The notes below the pieces were generated by a model, which saw nothing but the letters and a program-made list of their open reading frames with translations, was not told where the DNA came from and ran no database searches. Below are positions 1 to 7,716 of a stretch of DNA of 64,000 bases, one piece after another; the first letter of the stretch is position 1, and the number at the start of each line of letters is the position of its first letter. This stretch comes from JAEVLT01 sp050496765 (GTDB lineage Bacteria; Bacillota; Bacilli; Bacillales; Cytobacillaceae), in NCBI RefSeq assembly GCF_050496765.1, contig NZ_JBNWEO010000018.1:310001-374000 (forward strand). Reading direction: 5' to 3'. The position numbers were made by a program, and so were the translations under genes.

Positions 1-41
1 TTTTAAATGGGTTTTAATTGATATCTCCTCGCTGGGTAATG

Positions 42-71
42 AAAAACCCTTCTCAACTGAGAAGGGTTTTT
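42..71. terminator. Bidirectional intrinsic terminator
   Basis: Near-perfect inverted repeat: AAAAACCCTTCTC, a 4-nt loop, then GAGAAGGGTTTTT. The A-run and T-run flank a GC-containing stem, so it can stop transcripts in either direction. The gene on its left is outside the window. Confidence 0.85.
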
Positions 72-182
72 CTGGGGGATGTTCTATTCATTAATGGGAG
101 GGGATATAGTTAAGCTACTGAATATACAATACAATAAAGTTAACACTATGTCAATGTTGTTAATTAAAGGAGAGGCCTGGAA

Positions 183-1280
183 TTGATTTCGTTTCTACGT
201 CAGTTAATCGAACGCTCACCGTCAAACCTTATCACCTATAGTGACTATATCGGCACTGTTCTTTACAACCCGCAATACGGTTACTATATGAAAGAAAAAC
301 AAAAGATTGGCCGGGAGGGTGACTTCTTTACAACAAGCAATGTTTCGGATGTTTTTGGCAGAATCATGGCTAAATGGTTTTCCCAATTGATCCGGCGTCA
401 CCAACTCCCGCCTGTTTTTTGCGAAATTGGCGCAGGAAACGGCAGATTTGCCCGCGCCTTTTTAGAAGAATGGAAGGAGTCGGTTCAAACACCCCTTTCG
501 TATCGAATAGTTGAAATGAGCCCATACCACCGAAAATTACAAAATGAATTATTGCAGTCCGATTTTGATGTTGAACAATATAAAAGCTTACTCGAAGTTC
601 CATCGTTTGAAGGTATCCTCTTTTCGAATGAACTATTTGACGCCTTGCCTGTTCATGTCATAGAAAAAGTGGATGGCCGATTGTATGAAATCATGATTGG
701 TTTTAAAGAGGGGAAGCTGTACGAGCAAAGAGTCCCGATTGAAAATAAAGCCATACAAGCATTTTTAAAAGAATCCGGATTGCATCTTGGCAATAAGCAG
801 CGAATTGAAATTCCGCTCTCGATGCATGATATGCTGAAGCAATTTGCTGCCGTGTTGACAAAAGGCATCGTTATTACGGTCGATTATGGCTATTCGAATG
901 AAGATTGGATGGAGCCAGCAAAAAAAAATGGAAGTTTAAGGGGATATTATCAGCACCAAATGGTAGAGAATGTGCTACTTCATCCAGGTGAAATGGATAT
1001 TACCTCCCATGTCCATTTTGATTGGCTGCGGCAAAAAGGAGAAGAATGTCAACTGGAATTTGTCACACAATTGCGGCAGGATGAGTTTTTGCTAAAAGCA
1101 GGAATTTTAAAGGAATTAGCGGATCATTATGATCCCAATCCGTTTTCCGCAGTCAGCAAGCGAAATCGGGCGATCCGCAGTTTGATCATGCCATCTGGAA
1201 TGAGTTCTTCTTTTCATGTTGTCGCCCAGCAAAAAAATATGAAACTCAAAACGGAGAAAGAACTGTTCGAAAATGAATAA
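183..1280 (+). CDS. Class I SAM-dependent methyltransferase, MidA/NDUFAF7 family (COG1565)
   Basis: A 365-aa protein. The SAM-binding motif I reads CEIGAGNGRFARAF (about residues 80-93). The family-specific block SNELFDALPVHVIE follows (about 150), then ITVDYGY (about 236) and a PGEMDITSHVHFDWL segment (about 274) typical of COG1565. In mitochondria the homologue NDUFAF7 methylates an arginine of a complex I subunit; the bacterial substrate is not established, so only the methyltransferase assignment is firm. The start is TTG at 183, preceded by AAAGGAGAGG at good spacing. The gene is monocistronic, flanked by a terminator on each side. Confidence 0.85.
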   Translation: MISFLRQLIERSPSNLITYSDYIGTVLYNPQYGYYMKEKQKIGREGDFFTTSNVSDVFGRIMAKWFSQLIRRHQLPPVFCEIGAGNGRFARAFLEEWKESVQTPLSYRIVEMSPYHRKLQNELLQSDFDVEQYKSLLEVPSFEGILFSNELFDALPVHVIEKVDGRLYEIMIGFKEGKLYEQRVPIENKAIQAFLKESGLHLGNKQRIEIPLSMHDMLKQFAAVLTKGIVITVDYGYSNEDWMEPAKKNGSLRGYYQHQMVENVLLHPGEMDITSHVHFDWLRQKGEECQLEFVTQLRQDEFLLKAGILKELADHYDPNPFSAVSKRNRAIRSLIMPSGMSSSFHVVAQQKNMKLKTEKELFENE

Positions 1281-1312
1281 AAAACGCTGGAATATGTATT
1301 CCAGCGTTTTTT
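1279..1312. terminator. Intrinsic terminator after the MidA-type gene
   Basis: Inverted repeat AACGCTGGAAT / ATTCCAGCGTT around an ATGT loop, flanked by A6 and T6. It overlaps the stop codon of the upstream gene and is symmetrical enough to work from both sides. Confidence 0.9.
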
Positions 1313-1402
1313 AGATTCATTTTTTTCTCTTTCCATTCATTGATTGTTTATAAACTGGTTATGACTTAAAGCTGAAGTTGTACGTCCATTTTTGATAGCG
1401 GG

Positions 1403-1645
1403 TTATTGACTTCCACCTAACGGCATCATGAAAGTAGTCCAATATGTAAAGCCGGCAAAGAAAATGGTTAAATATGCTCCGAAAATATACAAATACATAC
1501 GTTCGGACAGTTTAAGATAGCTTAGTAGAACAAAGAATCCCGTTTGCGCCAGGAACAGTAATGCTGTCTTCTCCATATGGCCAAGATAGAACATTACGGT
1601 AAAAATCCCTGTCCAGAACCCCAAAACTCTAAACATGCGATCCAT
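1403..1645 (-). CDS. yqgY: DUF2626 family small membrane protein (YqgY)
   Basis: An 80-aa, strongly hydrophobic protein with two or three membrane segments. It starts MDRMFRVLGFWTGIFTV and ends TFMMPLGGSQ. The length and sequence fit the DUF2626 family, called YqgY in B. subtilis, where it also lies near comG. Function is unknown. The frame is open further upstream, but the ATG at 1645 is chosen because AAAGGAGGGG sits 5-7 nt before it and homologues begin here. Confidence 0.8.
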   Translation of the reverse strand: MDRMFRVLGFWTGIFTVMFYLGHMEKTALLFLAQTGFFVLLSYLKLSERMYLYIFGAYLTIFFAGFTYWTTFMMPLGGSQ

Positions 1646-1728
1646 ATGCACCCCTCCTTTAACCCTGCAATCCCATCCACCTCTAATTATAAAATAAACG
1701 GAAATGAAATGTAAATATTGGTTTTTGG

Positions 1729-2430
1729 TTAATTTGAAACGAAGGCTTGGTAACTGCATACATCGCAGCCGGCAAACATATTTTCTTTTTCAATTAATTG
1801 AACAGAAGTAAAGAGGGCTCCAAACATTCCTTTAAGGAACTCATGGTGCATACTGCAAACCGCTTCCGTATGTTCAAGTGCAACTTCTTTAAAAGGACAA
1901 TTAAAGATTTGAAAGTAAATTTTTGTTTGATCACCGCTAGCTTCAAACTCGGGGTAGAAGCCTGCGAGTGTAGCAGCACTTTTTAAAATGCGCAATTTCT
2001 CATCAAAGGAAAGTTCGTCTCCCGGCAGACCTTGTTTTGCCAATTCTTGTTCAATCAATTCCACCCCGAAACGTTTTCCTGTTAAAAATAAGGCTTTTCT
2101 GCCCTCTTCACCAAGCGACATCATCGTTTCAATCGCCACTTTGGATAAAAGCATGTAATCACGGAAAGGGAAATGCAGTTGAATAACATCTTCTGAAAGC
2201 CGGTATAAACGACTGGGTCTCCCGCCTTTGCCCGTCTTCTTCGTTTCTGATGATAGCATGTTCACGTCTTCAAGTTTTGATAAATGTAGTCTCGCAACAT
2301 TTGGATGGATATTAAAATTATCCGCTATTTCTTGAACGGTTACTTCCCGATGCCTTTTCGTAATATATTGATAAATGTAATACCTGGTAGGATCTGATAA
2401 AACGTTTGTAATCTTTAGCGTTTGTTCCAT
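1729..2430 (-). CDS. COG2345/SufR-like winged-helix regulator with C-terminal cysteines
   Basis: A 233-aa regulator. The N-terminal ~75 residues form an ArsR/DeoR-like winged helix (LSDPTRYYIYQYITK, EIADNFNIHPNVARLHLSKL, then a basic wing KKTGKGGRPSRLYRL). The C-terminal half has NCPF, AVCSMHHEF and GCDVCSYQAF, a cysteine-rich arrangement like SufR-type Fe-S-sensing regulators; iron-sulfur binding is inferred, not shown. ATG at 2430 follows GAGGTGATAAAT. The GTG nine bases upstream overlaps the Shine-Dalgarno and is rejected. A 15-bp palindrome lies about 70 bp upstream and may be its operator. Confidence 0.7.
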   Translation of the reverse strand: MEQTLKITNVLSDPTRYYIYQYITKRHREVTVQEIADNFNIHPNVARLHLSKLEDVNMLSSETKKTGKGGRPSRLYRLSEDVIQLHFPFRDYMLLSKVAIETMMSLGEEGRKALFLTGKRFGVELIEQELAKQGLPGDELSFDEKLRILKSAATLAGFYPEFEASGDQTKIYFQIFNCPFKEVALEHTEAVCSMHHEFLKGMFGALFTSVQLIEKENMFAGCDVCSYQAFVSN

Positions 2431-2495
2431 ATTTATCACCTCGGCCCCCCATAATTTACTCCATTATAATACAGTGTTCAACCCATGGGAACGAG

Positions 2496-2510
2496 GTTAA
2501 CAATGTTAAC
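2496..2510. promoter_or_regulatory. 15-bp palindrome, candidate operator of the SufR-like regulator
   Basis: GTTAACAATGTTAAC is a perfect odd-length palindrome upstream of the regulator gene. A TATAAT-like -10 element (minus strand) lies at 2463-2468, which would put the palindrome just upstream of the -35 region. The sequence GTTAACACTAT directly beside it recurs in front of the MidA-type gene (about 139-149). The operator role is inferred. Confidence 0.4.
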
Positions 2511-2599
2511 ACTATATGTTTAGAAAATGTTCACAATTCCCCCAGATTTGCTTGTTTTCTAAAAAAATCATATTGCTTGTTTTGTGAATTCGTGGATGT

Positions 2600-2788
2600 T
2601 TAGCGCCGCCAGTTTCGTTTTTTTACCTCGGTATAAACGACATATGGAAGAATGCCGAACCAGCGGTACCAAAACGAGGCGCGCGATTCTTTCCGTTCTT
2701 GCCGCATTTTTTTTCTGGATTCCTTTGGCTGATCCATATATTGGACAAATGTTTGCGTTATATATTTCACATAGTCATTCGTTTTCAT
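2600..2788 (-). CDS. yqzE: YqzE family protein
   Basis: A 62-aa basic protein beginning MKTNDYVKYITQTFVQYMD, with the RASFWYRWFGILP segment. It matches the YqzE family that follows comGG in B. subtilis. No catalytic motif is visible. It is the last gene of the comG cluster, starting 38 nt after comGG. AAAAAGGCAGATG precedes the ATG. It is probably co-transcribed with comG, and a role in competence is inferred from position only. Confidence 0.8.
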   Translation of the reverse strand: MKTNDYVKYITQTFVQYMDQPKESRKKMRQERKESRASFWYRWFGILPYVVYTEVKKRNWRR

Positions 2789-2825
2789 TGTTCATCTGCC
2801 TTTTTTTTACTCATTCTTTCCAATT

Positions 2826-3209
2826 TTAACTTTTTTCAACCCATTTTGTGAGCATTTTTAAATTCGTGTCATAAAAACCATATCCATTGACAGTTTCCCC
2901 CGACTTTAATTTCAAAGTGAGTGTGAATTTTTGAATGCTTCCACTTGGAGGATCGATTTGGTAATTGATTGTTCCGTCACGATATGAAAATGAACCGGAT
3001 GTTGTGGTTCCATCCCCCGTTTGAAGGATTTTTTCCACTTTTTTTGCTGTTGTCAGCATATAGTATTCCTGCACAAGCGATATCTTTGTATTGTACGTAA
3101 ATTTACGCTCGGTCAAAAGCTGGTCAACGCGTATCGAAAAGAAGATGAAAAAAATAAGCAGCAATGACAATGTCAGCGGGTAAGTAAATCCTTTTTGGCT
3201 ATGAATCAT
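2826..3209 (-). CDS. comGG: Competence pseudopilin ComGG
   Basis: A 127-aa protein: MIHSQKGFTYPLTLSLLLIFFIFFSI is a short basic leader followed by one membrane helix, then a divergent globular part. Position as the seventh gene and the start overlapping the comGF stop identify it as ComGG, a minor pseudopilin of the DNA-uptake apparatus. The prepilin motif is degenerate (KGFTYPLT, lacking Glu at +5), as is usual for ComGG. Confidence 0.8.
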   Translation of the reverse strand: MIHSQKGFTYPLTLSLLLIFFIFFSIRVDQLLTERKFTYNTKISLVQEYYMLTTAKKVEKILQTGDGTTTSGSFSYRDGTINYQIDPPSGSIQKFTLTLKLKSGETVNGYGFYDTNLKMLTKWVEKS

Positions 3210-3685
3210 GGGGAATCATTCCAATCTAGAAAAGAATACGCGACAACGCGAAAGATTTTTCCAGTCAAATCGGTTACAGTGATTTCGATTGCATTTTTGA
3301 CTGGACGAAAGGATACCGCTGCTACATTTTGCAGCAAAATTTCATGCCCTGTACCATTTACTTGCCGGCGAAGCGTTTGATTGTATTTTTCATATGTAAC
3401 GGAACCGGCCTCGGATGTAAAAATAACAGTTGTCTCATTCGGAGTAACAGCGTTTGAAGTCGAATGGATTTCTCTCTTGATTTGGTTGGAGAACACATCC
3501 CATTCCATCTCTTGTAAATGGCGATTAAGGTCTCGTGTTGGTAACATGATTTGAAAGAGAGGCAGAACAAAGTAAACAATGGTCGCAAAAACCGAAAGGG
3601 CAAAAAGAGTTTCAATTAAGGTGAAGCCTTGGTTATTCAGCAAACCGGCAAATGGTTTTTCCAGGTAAGCGCGCCTTTTTTTCAA
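3206..3685 (-). CDS. comGF: Competence minor pseudopilin ComGF
   Basis: Contains the prepilin leader NNQGFTLIETLFALSVF with the Glu+5 expected for processing by ComC peptidase, followed by a globular domain ending VVAYSFLDWNDSP. The start is uncertain. TTG at 3685, GTG at 3694 (very close to GGAGGT) and TTG overlapping the comGE stop are all possible. The frame is open to 3790, but that part overlaps comGE and lacks homology. The coding end overlaps the comGG start by 4 nt, which suggests translational coupling. Confidence 0.75.
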   Translation of the reverse strand: MKKRRAYLEKPFAGLLNNQGFTLIETLFALSVFATIVYFVLPLFQIMLPTRDLNRHLQEMEWDVFSNQIKREIHSTSNAVTPNETTVIFTSEAGSVTYEKYNQTLRRQVNGTGHEILLQNVAAVSFRPVKNAIEITVTDLTGKIFRVVAYSFLDWNDSP

Positions 3686-3971
3686 GGGTGACACACACCT
3701 CCTTTTGATTCCCCGGGGAACTGCTGCCCCACGTGATCTTATACTCATTTCCATTTCGAAAAATAGAATGATTGAGGGAAGGGGTGCCATTGATCATGAG
3801 CGCGTTCAACTCTTCGAAAAGCAGTTGCTCCGCCAAGCTTTCCCGCTCTAGCTGTTGCGACTGGGCGTTTAAATCAGCCAGAAGTGGAACGAAAAACAAG
3901 GCGAGCATCAATAAAGCTGACAAAGACAGAAGCAATTCAATTAAAAAGAAGCCGTTACTTTTCCGTAACAT
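3633..3971 (-). CDS. comGE: Competence minor pseudopilin ComGE
   Basis: A 112-aa protein with the type IV prepilin leader KSNGFFLIELLLSLSALLML and one N-terminal membrane helix. It overlaps comGD by 17 nt and comGF at its other end. Part of the ComGC-GG pseudopilus set. The assignment rests on order and the prepilin motif, since minor pseudopilins diverge quickly. Confidence 0.8.
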   Translation of the reverse strand: MLRKSNGFFLIELLLSLSALLMLALFFVPLLADLNAQSQQLERESLAEQLLFEELNALMINGTPSLNHSIFRNGNEYKITWGSSSPGNQKEVCVTLEKKARLPGKTICRFAE

Positions 3972-4395
3972 AGAACCGCCCCTTCCCGATTAAAAAGGTC
4001 ATGCGATACGTCTTGGAACCTGCTTCAATGGCAAGTGTACCAAATTTAGTAATATTCCCATCAGGGGTGAATTTAAAAAATAACGGCTGGGAAAGCGGTA
4101 GTACCTTGATATGATTCGAGTAGGTTCTCTGAACGAGTAGGGGCTGATCGAATCGAGTGCGTATATAGTATGAATGCTGATCAGCCTGAATATTGACCGT
4201 TGTTTCGATTTGATGGGTCAACGAGTACTGCTGGGCATAGTATAAATCGGTTTGAAGCTGGGTGAGAAAGGAATCGGCTTGCGCTTTTTCAAATTGAGGC
4301 TTAACTGTGAAAGCTGTAATGGAAGACACGATCATAAATACGGACAGCACAAGCAGAGATTCTGCTAAAGTGAATCCCCCTTCAGAACGGCTCAT
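3955..4395 (-). CDS. comGD: Competence minor pseudopilin ComGD
   Basis: A 146-aa pseudopilin with leader MSRSEGGFTLAESLLVLSVF. The ATG at 4395 shares its A with the TAA stop of comGC (TAATG), a coupled start. The frame is open further upstream, but that part would run into comGC. ComGD is a minor subunit needed to assemble the ComGC pseudopilus. Confidence 0.85.
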   Translation of the reverse strand: MSRSEGGFTLAESLLVLSVFMIVSSITAFTVKPQFEKAQADSFLTQLQTDLYYAQQYSLTHQIETTVNIQADQHSYYIRTRFDQPLLVQRTYSNHIKVLPLSQPLFFKFTPDGNITKFGTLAIEAGSKTYRMTFLIGKGRFYVTEK

Positions 4396-4703
4396 TACGG
4401 TGTACTCACTTTTGAAACCGTGCCATCCGCCCCGATGCTGACCGTTGTTTTGCCATCCGGACATTTGGTGGTATTTAAGTACTTTTCTGTGACGAGATCG
4501 TCTATACTTGCCGGATAGGCATTATGCTCTATTTCATAGGACTGTACCTGAGATTGAACCATTTTGACAAATGCCTCACAGCCCTTATTATTGATATTTG
4601 AATTGTGTTTCGTAATATTGGGAATGGTGATAATTAACAAAACAGAGATGACCAGCATGACGATCATCATTTCAATTAATGTAAACCCTTTTTCATTTTT
4701 CAT
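4395..4703 (-). CDS. comGC: Competence major pseudopilin ComGC
   Basis: A 102-aa protein with the classical prepilin start MKNEKGFTLIEMMIVMLVIS, cleaved after Gly and N-methylated on Phe. Two cysteines (NKGCEAF and TKCPDG) are placed for the intramolecular disulfide known in ComGC. It is the major subunit of the pseudopilus that crosses the cell wall and allows DNA to reach ComEA. Confidence 0.93.
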   Translation of the reverse strand: MKNEKGFTLIEMMIVMLVISVLLIITIPNITKHNSNINNKGCEAFVKMVQSQVQSYEIEHNAYPASIDDLVTEKYLNTTKCPDGKTTVSIGADGTVSKVSTP

Positions 4704-4720
4704 TTACATTTCCTCCTTGT

Positions 4721-5758
4721 TTAAATGCCATCCATAAGATGAAACATTGGCAAAAGGATGGCTAAATACATTGAAACGATTAACAATCCAATCAATACAT
4801 ACAAAAGCGGCTGAATCATTTTTAAACTTTTTGCGGTCAACTCTTCTGCAATTGCCATGCAATGCTGGCTGTAGAAAAACAACTCCTGACCAAGTTTTCC
4901 ATTCTCTTGTCCATGTTTAACAATCAAAGCAAATTCTTTTTCAAAAAAAGGAAACGACTGTAGAATAGTTTCTAATTTTTCCCCTGTTACGAGCCCATCT
5001 TTTAGCTTCTTTGCGAGAGTGGCATAAAATGCCTGTCTTGAGTTTGCTTCAAATAAAGCTAGCGCTTCTGCAACAGAAATGCCGCCCGTGATGAGAAAAC
5101 TTAATTGAATGGAAAAGTAATGGGTGTAAACCAGTTTTAGAAACCGGCCAACAAGGGGAATCCGTACAAGCTGTACTTTCTGAAGGAGAATGGGTGTTTT
5201 TCGGAAAATGAATAAGTAGTAAATTGTGCTGACAGCTACAAGAGCGATAAGACTGACCAGGAAAATCGGAAAATTTTTACCGAAGCCATTGACGATTTTC
5301 ATAAAGAAATTTTCTTCTAAATTCATCGATTGAAACAGAGTAGAAAACCGTGGCAGCAGGGATTTTTCAACAAAGATAAACATAAATCCCGTTAACATAA
5401 TCAGCACAAGGGGATACTGGAGCAGATGCAGCAGTTTTTGCTTGTCTTTTTCTTTTTTTAACACGAGTTCGCTGCCTTGGAATAGTGCTTCTGCAAAACT
5501 CCCGTGCTGCTGGGCAAAATACACATAACCAATTAATTCTTCATGAAAGCGGAGCTCTGCCAATACGTCATGAAAGGCTAACCCTTTTTTTAAGCCTTCA
5601 AGCAGTTGGACGAGCTGTGGTTGCCGGCTGGCGGGCAATTGGAAGGAGAGTGATTCAATCGCCTCAGCAATCGGATAGCCCCTTCTTAACAATTCACCCG
5701 TCCGTTTTAGAAACTGAGCTTGTTCGAAAACCGGCCATTTAGTTTGTCTCATCATCAT
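4721..5758 (-). CDS. comGB: Type II secretion-like membrane platform protein ComGB
   Basis: A 345-aa GspF-family protein with two GspF repeats (FLKRTGELLRRGYPIAEAI near the N terminus; LSFLITGGISVAEALALFEAN near residue 215) and three membrane segments, the last at the C terminus (PLLYVLIGLLIVSMYLAIL). It forms the inner-membrane platform for pseudopilus assembly with the ATPase ComGA. The start overlaps the last codons of comGA, and three ATG codons in tandem make the exact first residue uncertain. Confidence 0.92.
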   Translation of the reverse strand: MMMRQTKWPVFEQAQFLKRTGELLRRGYPIAEAIESLSFQLPASRQPQLVQLLEGLKKGLAFHDVLAELRFHEELIGYVYFAQQHGSFAEALFQGSELVLKKEKDKQKLLHLLQYPLVLIMLTGFMFIFVEKSLLPRFSTLFQSMNLEENFFMKIVNGFGKNFPIFLVSLIALVAVSTIYYLFIFRKTPILLQKVQLVRIPLVGRFLKLVYTHYFSIQLSFLITGGISVAEALALFEANSRQAFYATLAKKLKDGLVTGEKLETILQSFPFFEKEFALIVKHGQENGKLGQELFFYSQHCMAIAEELTAKSLKMIQPLLYVLIGLLIVSMYLAILLPMFHLMDGI

Positions 5759-6824
5759 AAACCAAGCGATCGTATTCCGATTCCTTAATATAGCCGAGCG
5801 CTATCCCTTTCCGAATCACCTGCTTAAGGGTTCGATAGTTCAATATCACATTTTCGCCTTTTGCCCCTCTTAATGTTAAGCCTAAATTTTTTCCCGCTAA
5901 TAGCTCAAACACGCTTGCCCGCTTCCATCTGCCGTATGAATAGCAATAAGGAGAACAATCACCTTCGCAAAAGGGACAAGTCAACTCAACGAGCCGCTGC
6001 GCAGTCACGGCAATAAGCGTCTGTTCAACTTCCAGCCAATTAACCCCAAATTCATGCAGGCGGTAGACGGCTCCCTTTGCATCCCTCGTATGCATGGTAG
6101 AAAGCACTAAATGCCCGGTTAGCGCGGCTCGCACTGCAATTTTCGCTGTTTCTGAATCCCTGATTTCCCCGACCATTATAATATCAGGGTCGTGGCGTAA
6201 AATCGCTTTAAGGCCAGCTGCGTACGTCACGCCTGCCTTTTCATTTACTTGTACTTGCAAAACGGAATCATAGTTCTTTTCGATGGGGTCTTCAAGTGTA
6301 ATAACATTGCGGTGAAATAGATGAGCGGTTTCGTTTAGCAAGGAATAAAGGGTTGTTGACTTGCCGCTTCCAGTCGGCCCGGTAAAGATGATTAGCCCGT
6401 GGGCATGCTTTAGAAGAGCAAGCAGTTTGCGTGTCATGTCAGGGAATAATGAGAGCTGGTAAAAAGGGATTTGTTCTTGCTGGGGCAGCAGCCGGATGAC
6501 GAGGCTTTCACGGTTGTTTGAGGGTAGGGTAGACAATCGCAGTCCGAGCAACTGGCCGTTAACTTCACTTATAATTGCGCCGCTTTGGGGTCTTCTTCGT
6601 TCGCCAATATCCATATTGGCTTCAAATTTAAAATGGGCAATAAGCTGATCGCATTCTTCCTTCGGCAATGTCAGCCTTGGGACGAGCTTATTGGATAAGC
6701 GGAGCTGAACCAGCGTATCCTTTTTTCGCGGCATAATGTGTATATCTGTCGCCTGGTTTCTTGCTGCATCCGAAACAATTCGATTTGCTAGCAACTCAAT
6801 GGAACTAACAATAGGAAACACCAC
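5739..6824 (-). CDS. comGA: Competence traffic ATPase ComGA
   Basis: A 361-aa GspE/PilB-type ATPase. Walker A is FTGPTGSGKSTTLYSLL, the Asp box VITLEDPIE, Walker B IIMVGEIRDSETA, and a His box LSTMHTRDAKGAV follows. A CPFCEGDCSPYC cysteine cluster lies in the C-terminal third. It powers pseudopilus assembly at the cytoplasmic face. The frame begins with GTG at 6824 and 6821, which lie inside the likely Shine-Dalgarno (AAGGTGG). Aligning the N terminus from memory with B. subtilis ComGA (start Met-Asp-Ser-Ile-Glu) points instead to the ATT at 6812. Confidence 0.93.
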   Translation of the reverse strand: MVFPIVSSIELLANRIVSDAARNQATDIHIMPRKKDTLVQLRLSNKLVPRLTLPKEECDQLIAHFKFEANMDIGERRRPQSGAIISEVNGQLLGLRLSTLPSNNRESLVIRLLPQQEQIPFYQLSLFPDMTRKLLALLKHAHGLIIFTGPTGSGKSTTLYSLLNETAHLFHRNVITLEDPIEKNYDSVLQVQVNEKAGVTYAAGLKAILRHDPDIIMVGEIRDSETAKIAVRAALTGHLVLSTMHTRDAKGAVYRLHEFGVNWLEVEQTLIAVTAQRLVELTCPFCEGDCSPYCYSYGRWKRASVFELLAGKNLGLTLRGAKGENVILNYRTLKQVIRKGIALGYIKESEYDRLVYDDETN

Positions 6825-6903
6825 CTTTTTAATTTCTCACTTTACTTATTTCGACACGGTTCTTCGTTTTCCTTTCTTTTTTAAAAAAATTTTTAAAAAA
6901 AGA

Positions 6904-6959
6904 GGAGGACTGTCGACAAAGTTTTTAAAAAGCATTGTCAGTTAAATAAAAAAGTCCTC
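6904..6959 (-). terminator. Terminator-like inverted repeat between yqhG and comGA
   Basis: On the minus strand GGAGGACT (6959-6952) pairs with AGTCCTCC (6911-6904), followed by a T-rich tract (CTTTTTTTAAAAATTTT). The 40-nt interior contains further partial pairing. The repeat starts inside the end of yqhG and would separate the yqhHG transcript from comG. Confidence 0.55.
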
Positions 6960-7716
6960 CATTTGTAAACGATATCTGGATTTTTGGTTCATACTGTTCC
7001 TGCAGTGCCTGCTTTTCGATTTCGTAATTTTCTGTTTTATCCTCCTCATTTTCATAAAAATGATTCAGCAACTTCAAATCTTTGTTCCATCGCTCAATCG
7101 CTTCATTTGCCCACGTATCCTCTTCCGTTTCAAGCTGTGATTTTAAATAGTTTTCCACACGGACAATCCCGCTTTTCGGTTTAATCAACGGTGAGAGCGT
7201 AAAAGAGTAATCCGGGATCTTTGGGGTTAAATTCAATTTCACTAAATGATCATGAAACTTTTCGACTAGCTGGCCGTTGATTAACTGCAGGCCGATTGAT
7301 TTAAACACATCCCGTTTACGATCGCATTGATAGGAAATCTTGACATTCAAACAGAGCCATGGAAACAAGGGCGTTTGTTGCTGGAAAAGCGGATTATTTT
7401 CATATAGCCGGATAAACCGTGCCAATTTTTTCGTTGACTGAAAAATTTGGTGGAGCCTTGGAGAGCCAAAATAGATTGTTTCTCCTTTTAGGTGCTCCGG
7501 CACCGTATTTTGGTCAGTAATAAATGTCAATTTCATCGGGTTGGGTACTCCGCCTGTTTTCTCAAGATAATGCCAATAAAATGGCCTGTTCATTAGCTCC
7601 TTGTCAAGATCAACTGTCAGTTGAACTGTTAAATACCCGGCAGTATTTTCAAGGATTTCGCACTCGTTTGCTTGGAAATATCGTTCCAGAAAATCATGGA
7701 TTTGCGGCTGCTGCAT
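6925..7716 (-). CDS. yqhG: YqhG family protein
   Basis: A 263-aa soluble protein that matches the YqhG family by size and place between yqhH and comGA. It starts MQQPQIHDFLERYFQANECEI and has a charged C-terminal part (YENEEDKTENYEIEKQALQEQYEPK). No recognised catalytic motif. The start overlaps the 3' end of yqhH by 23 nt, so the two are probably one operon. Function unknown; an accessory role to the helicase is possible but unsupported by sequence. Confidence 0.8.
   Translation of the reverse strand: MQQPQIHDFLERYFQANECEILENTAGYLTVQLTVDLDKELMNRPFYWHYLEKTGGVPNPMKLTFITDQNTVPEHLKGETIYFGSPRLHQIFQSTKKLARFIRLYENNPLFQQQTPLFPWLCLNVKISYQCDRKRDVFKSIGLQLINGQLVEKFHDHLVKLNLTPKIPDYSFTLSPLIKPKSGIVRVENYLKSQLETEEDTWANEAIERWNKDLKLLNHFYENEEDKTENYEIEKQALQEQYEPKIQISFTNGGLFYLTDNAF

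Noticed and set aside
6860..6905. ComK boxes (AAAA-N5-TTTT) before comGA
   Set aside because: The tract is A/T-rich but no two clean boxes with a standard 8, 18 or 31-bp spacing could be placed; mentioned only as a possibility.
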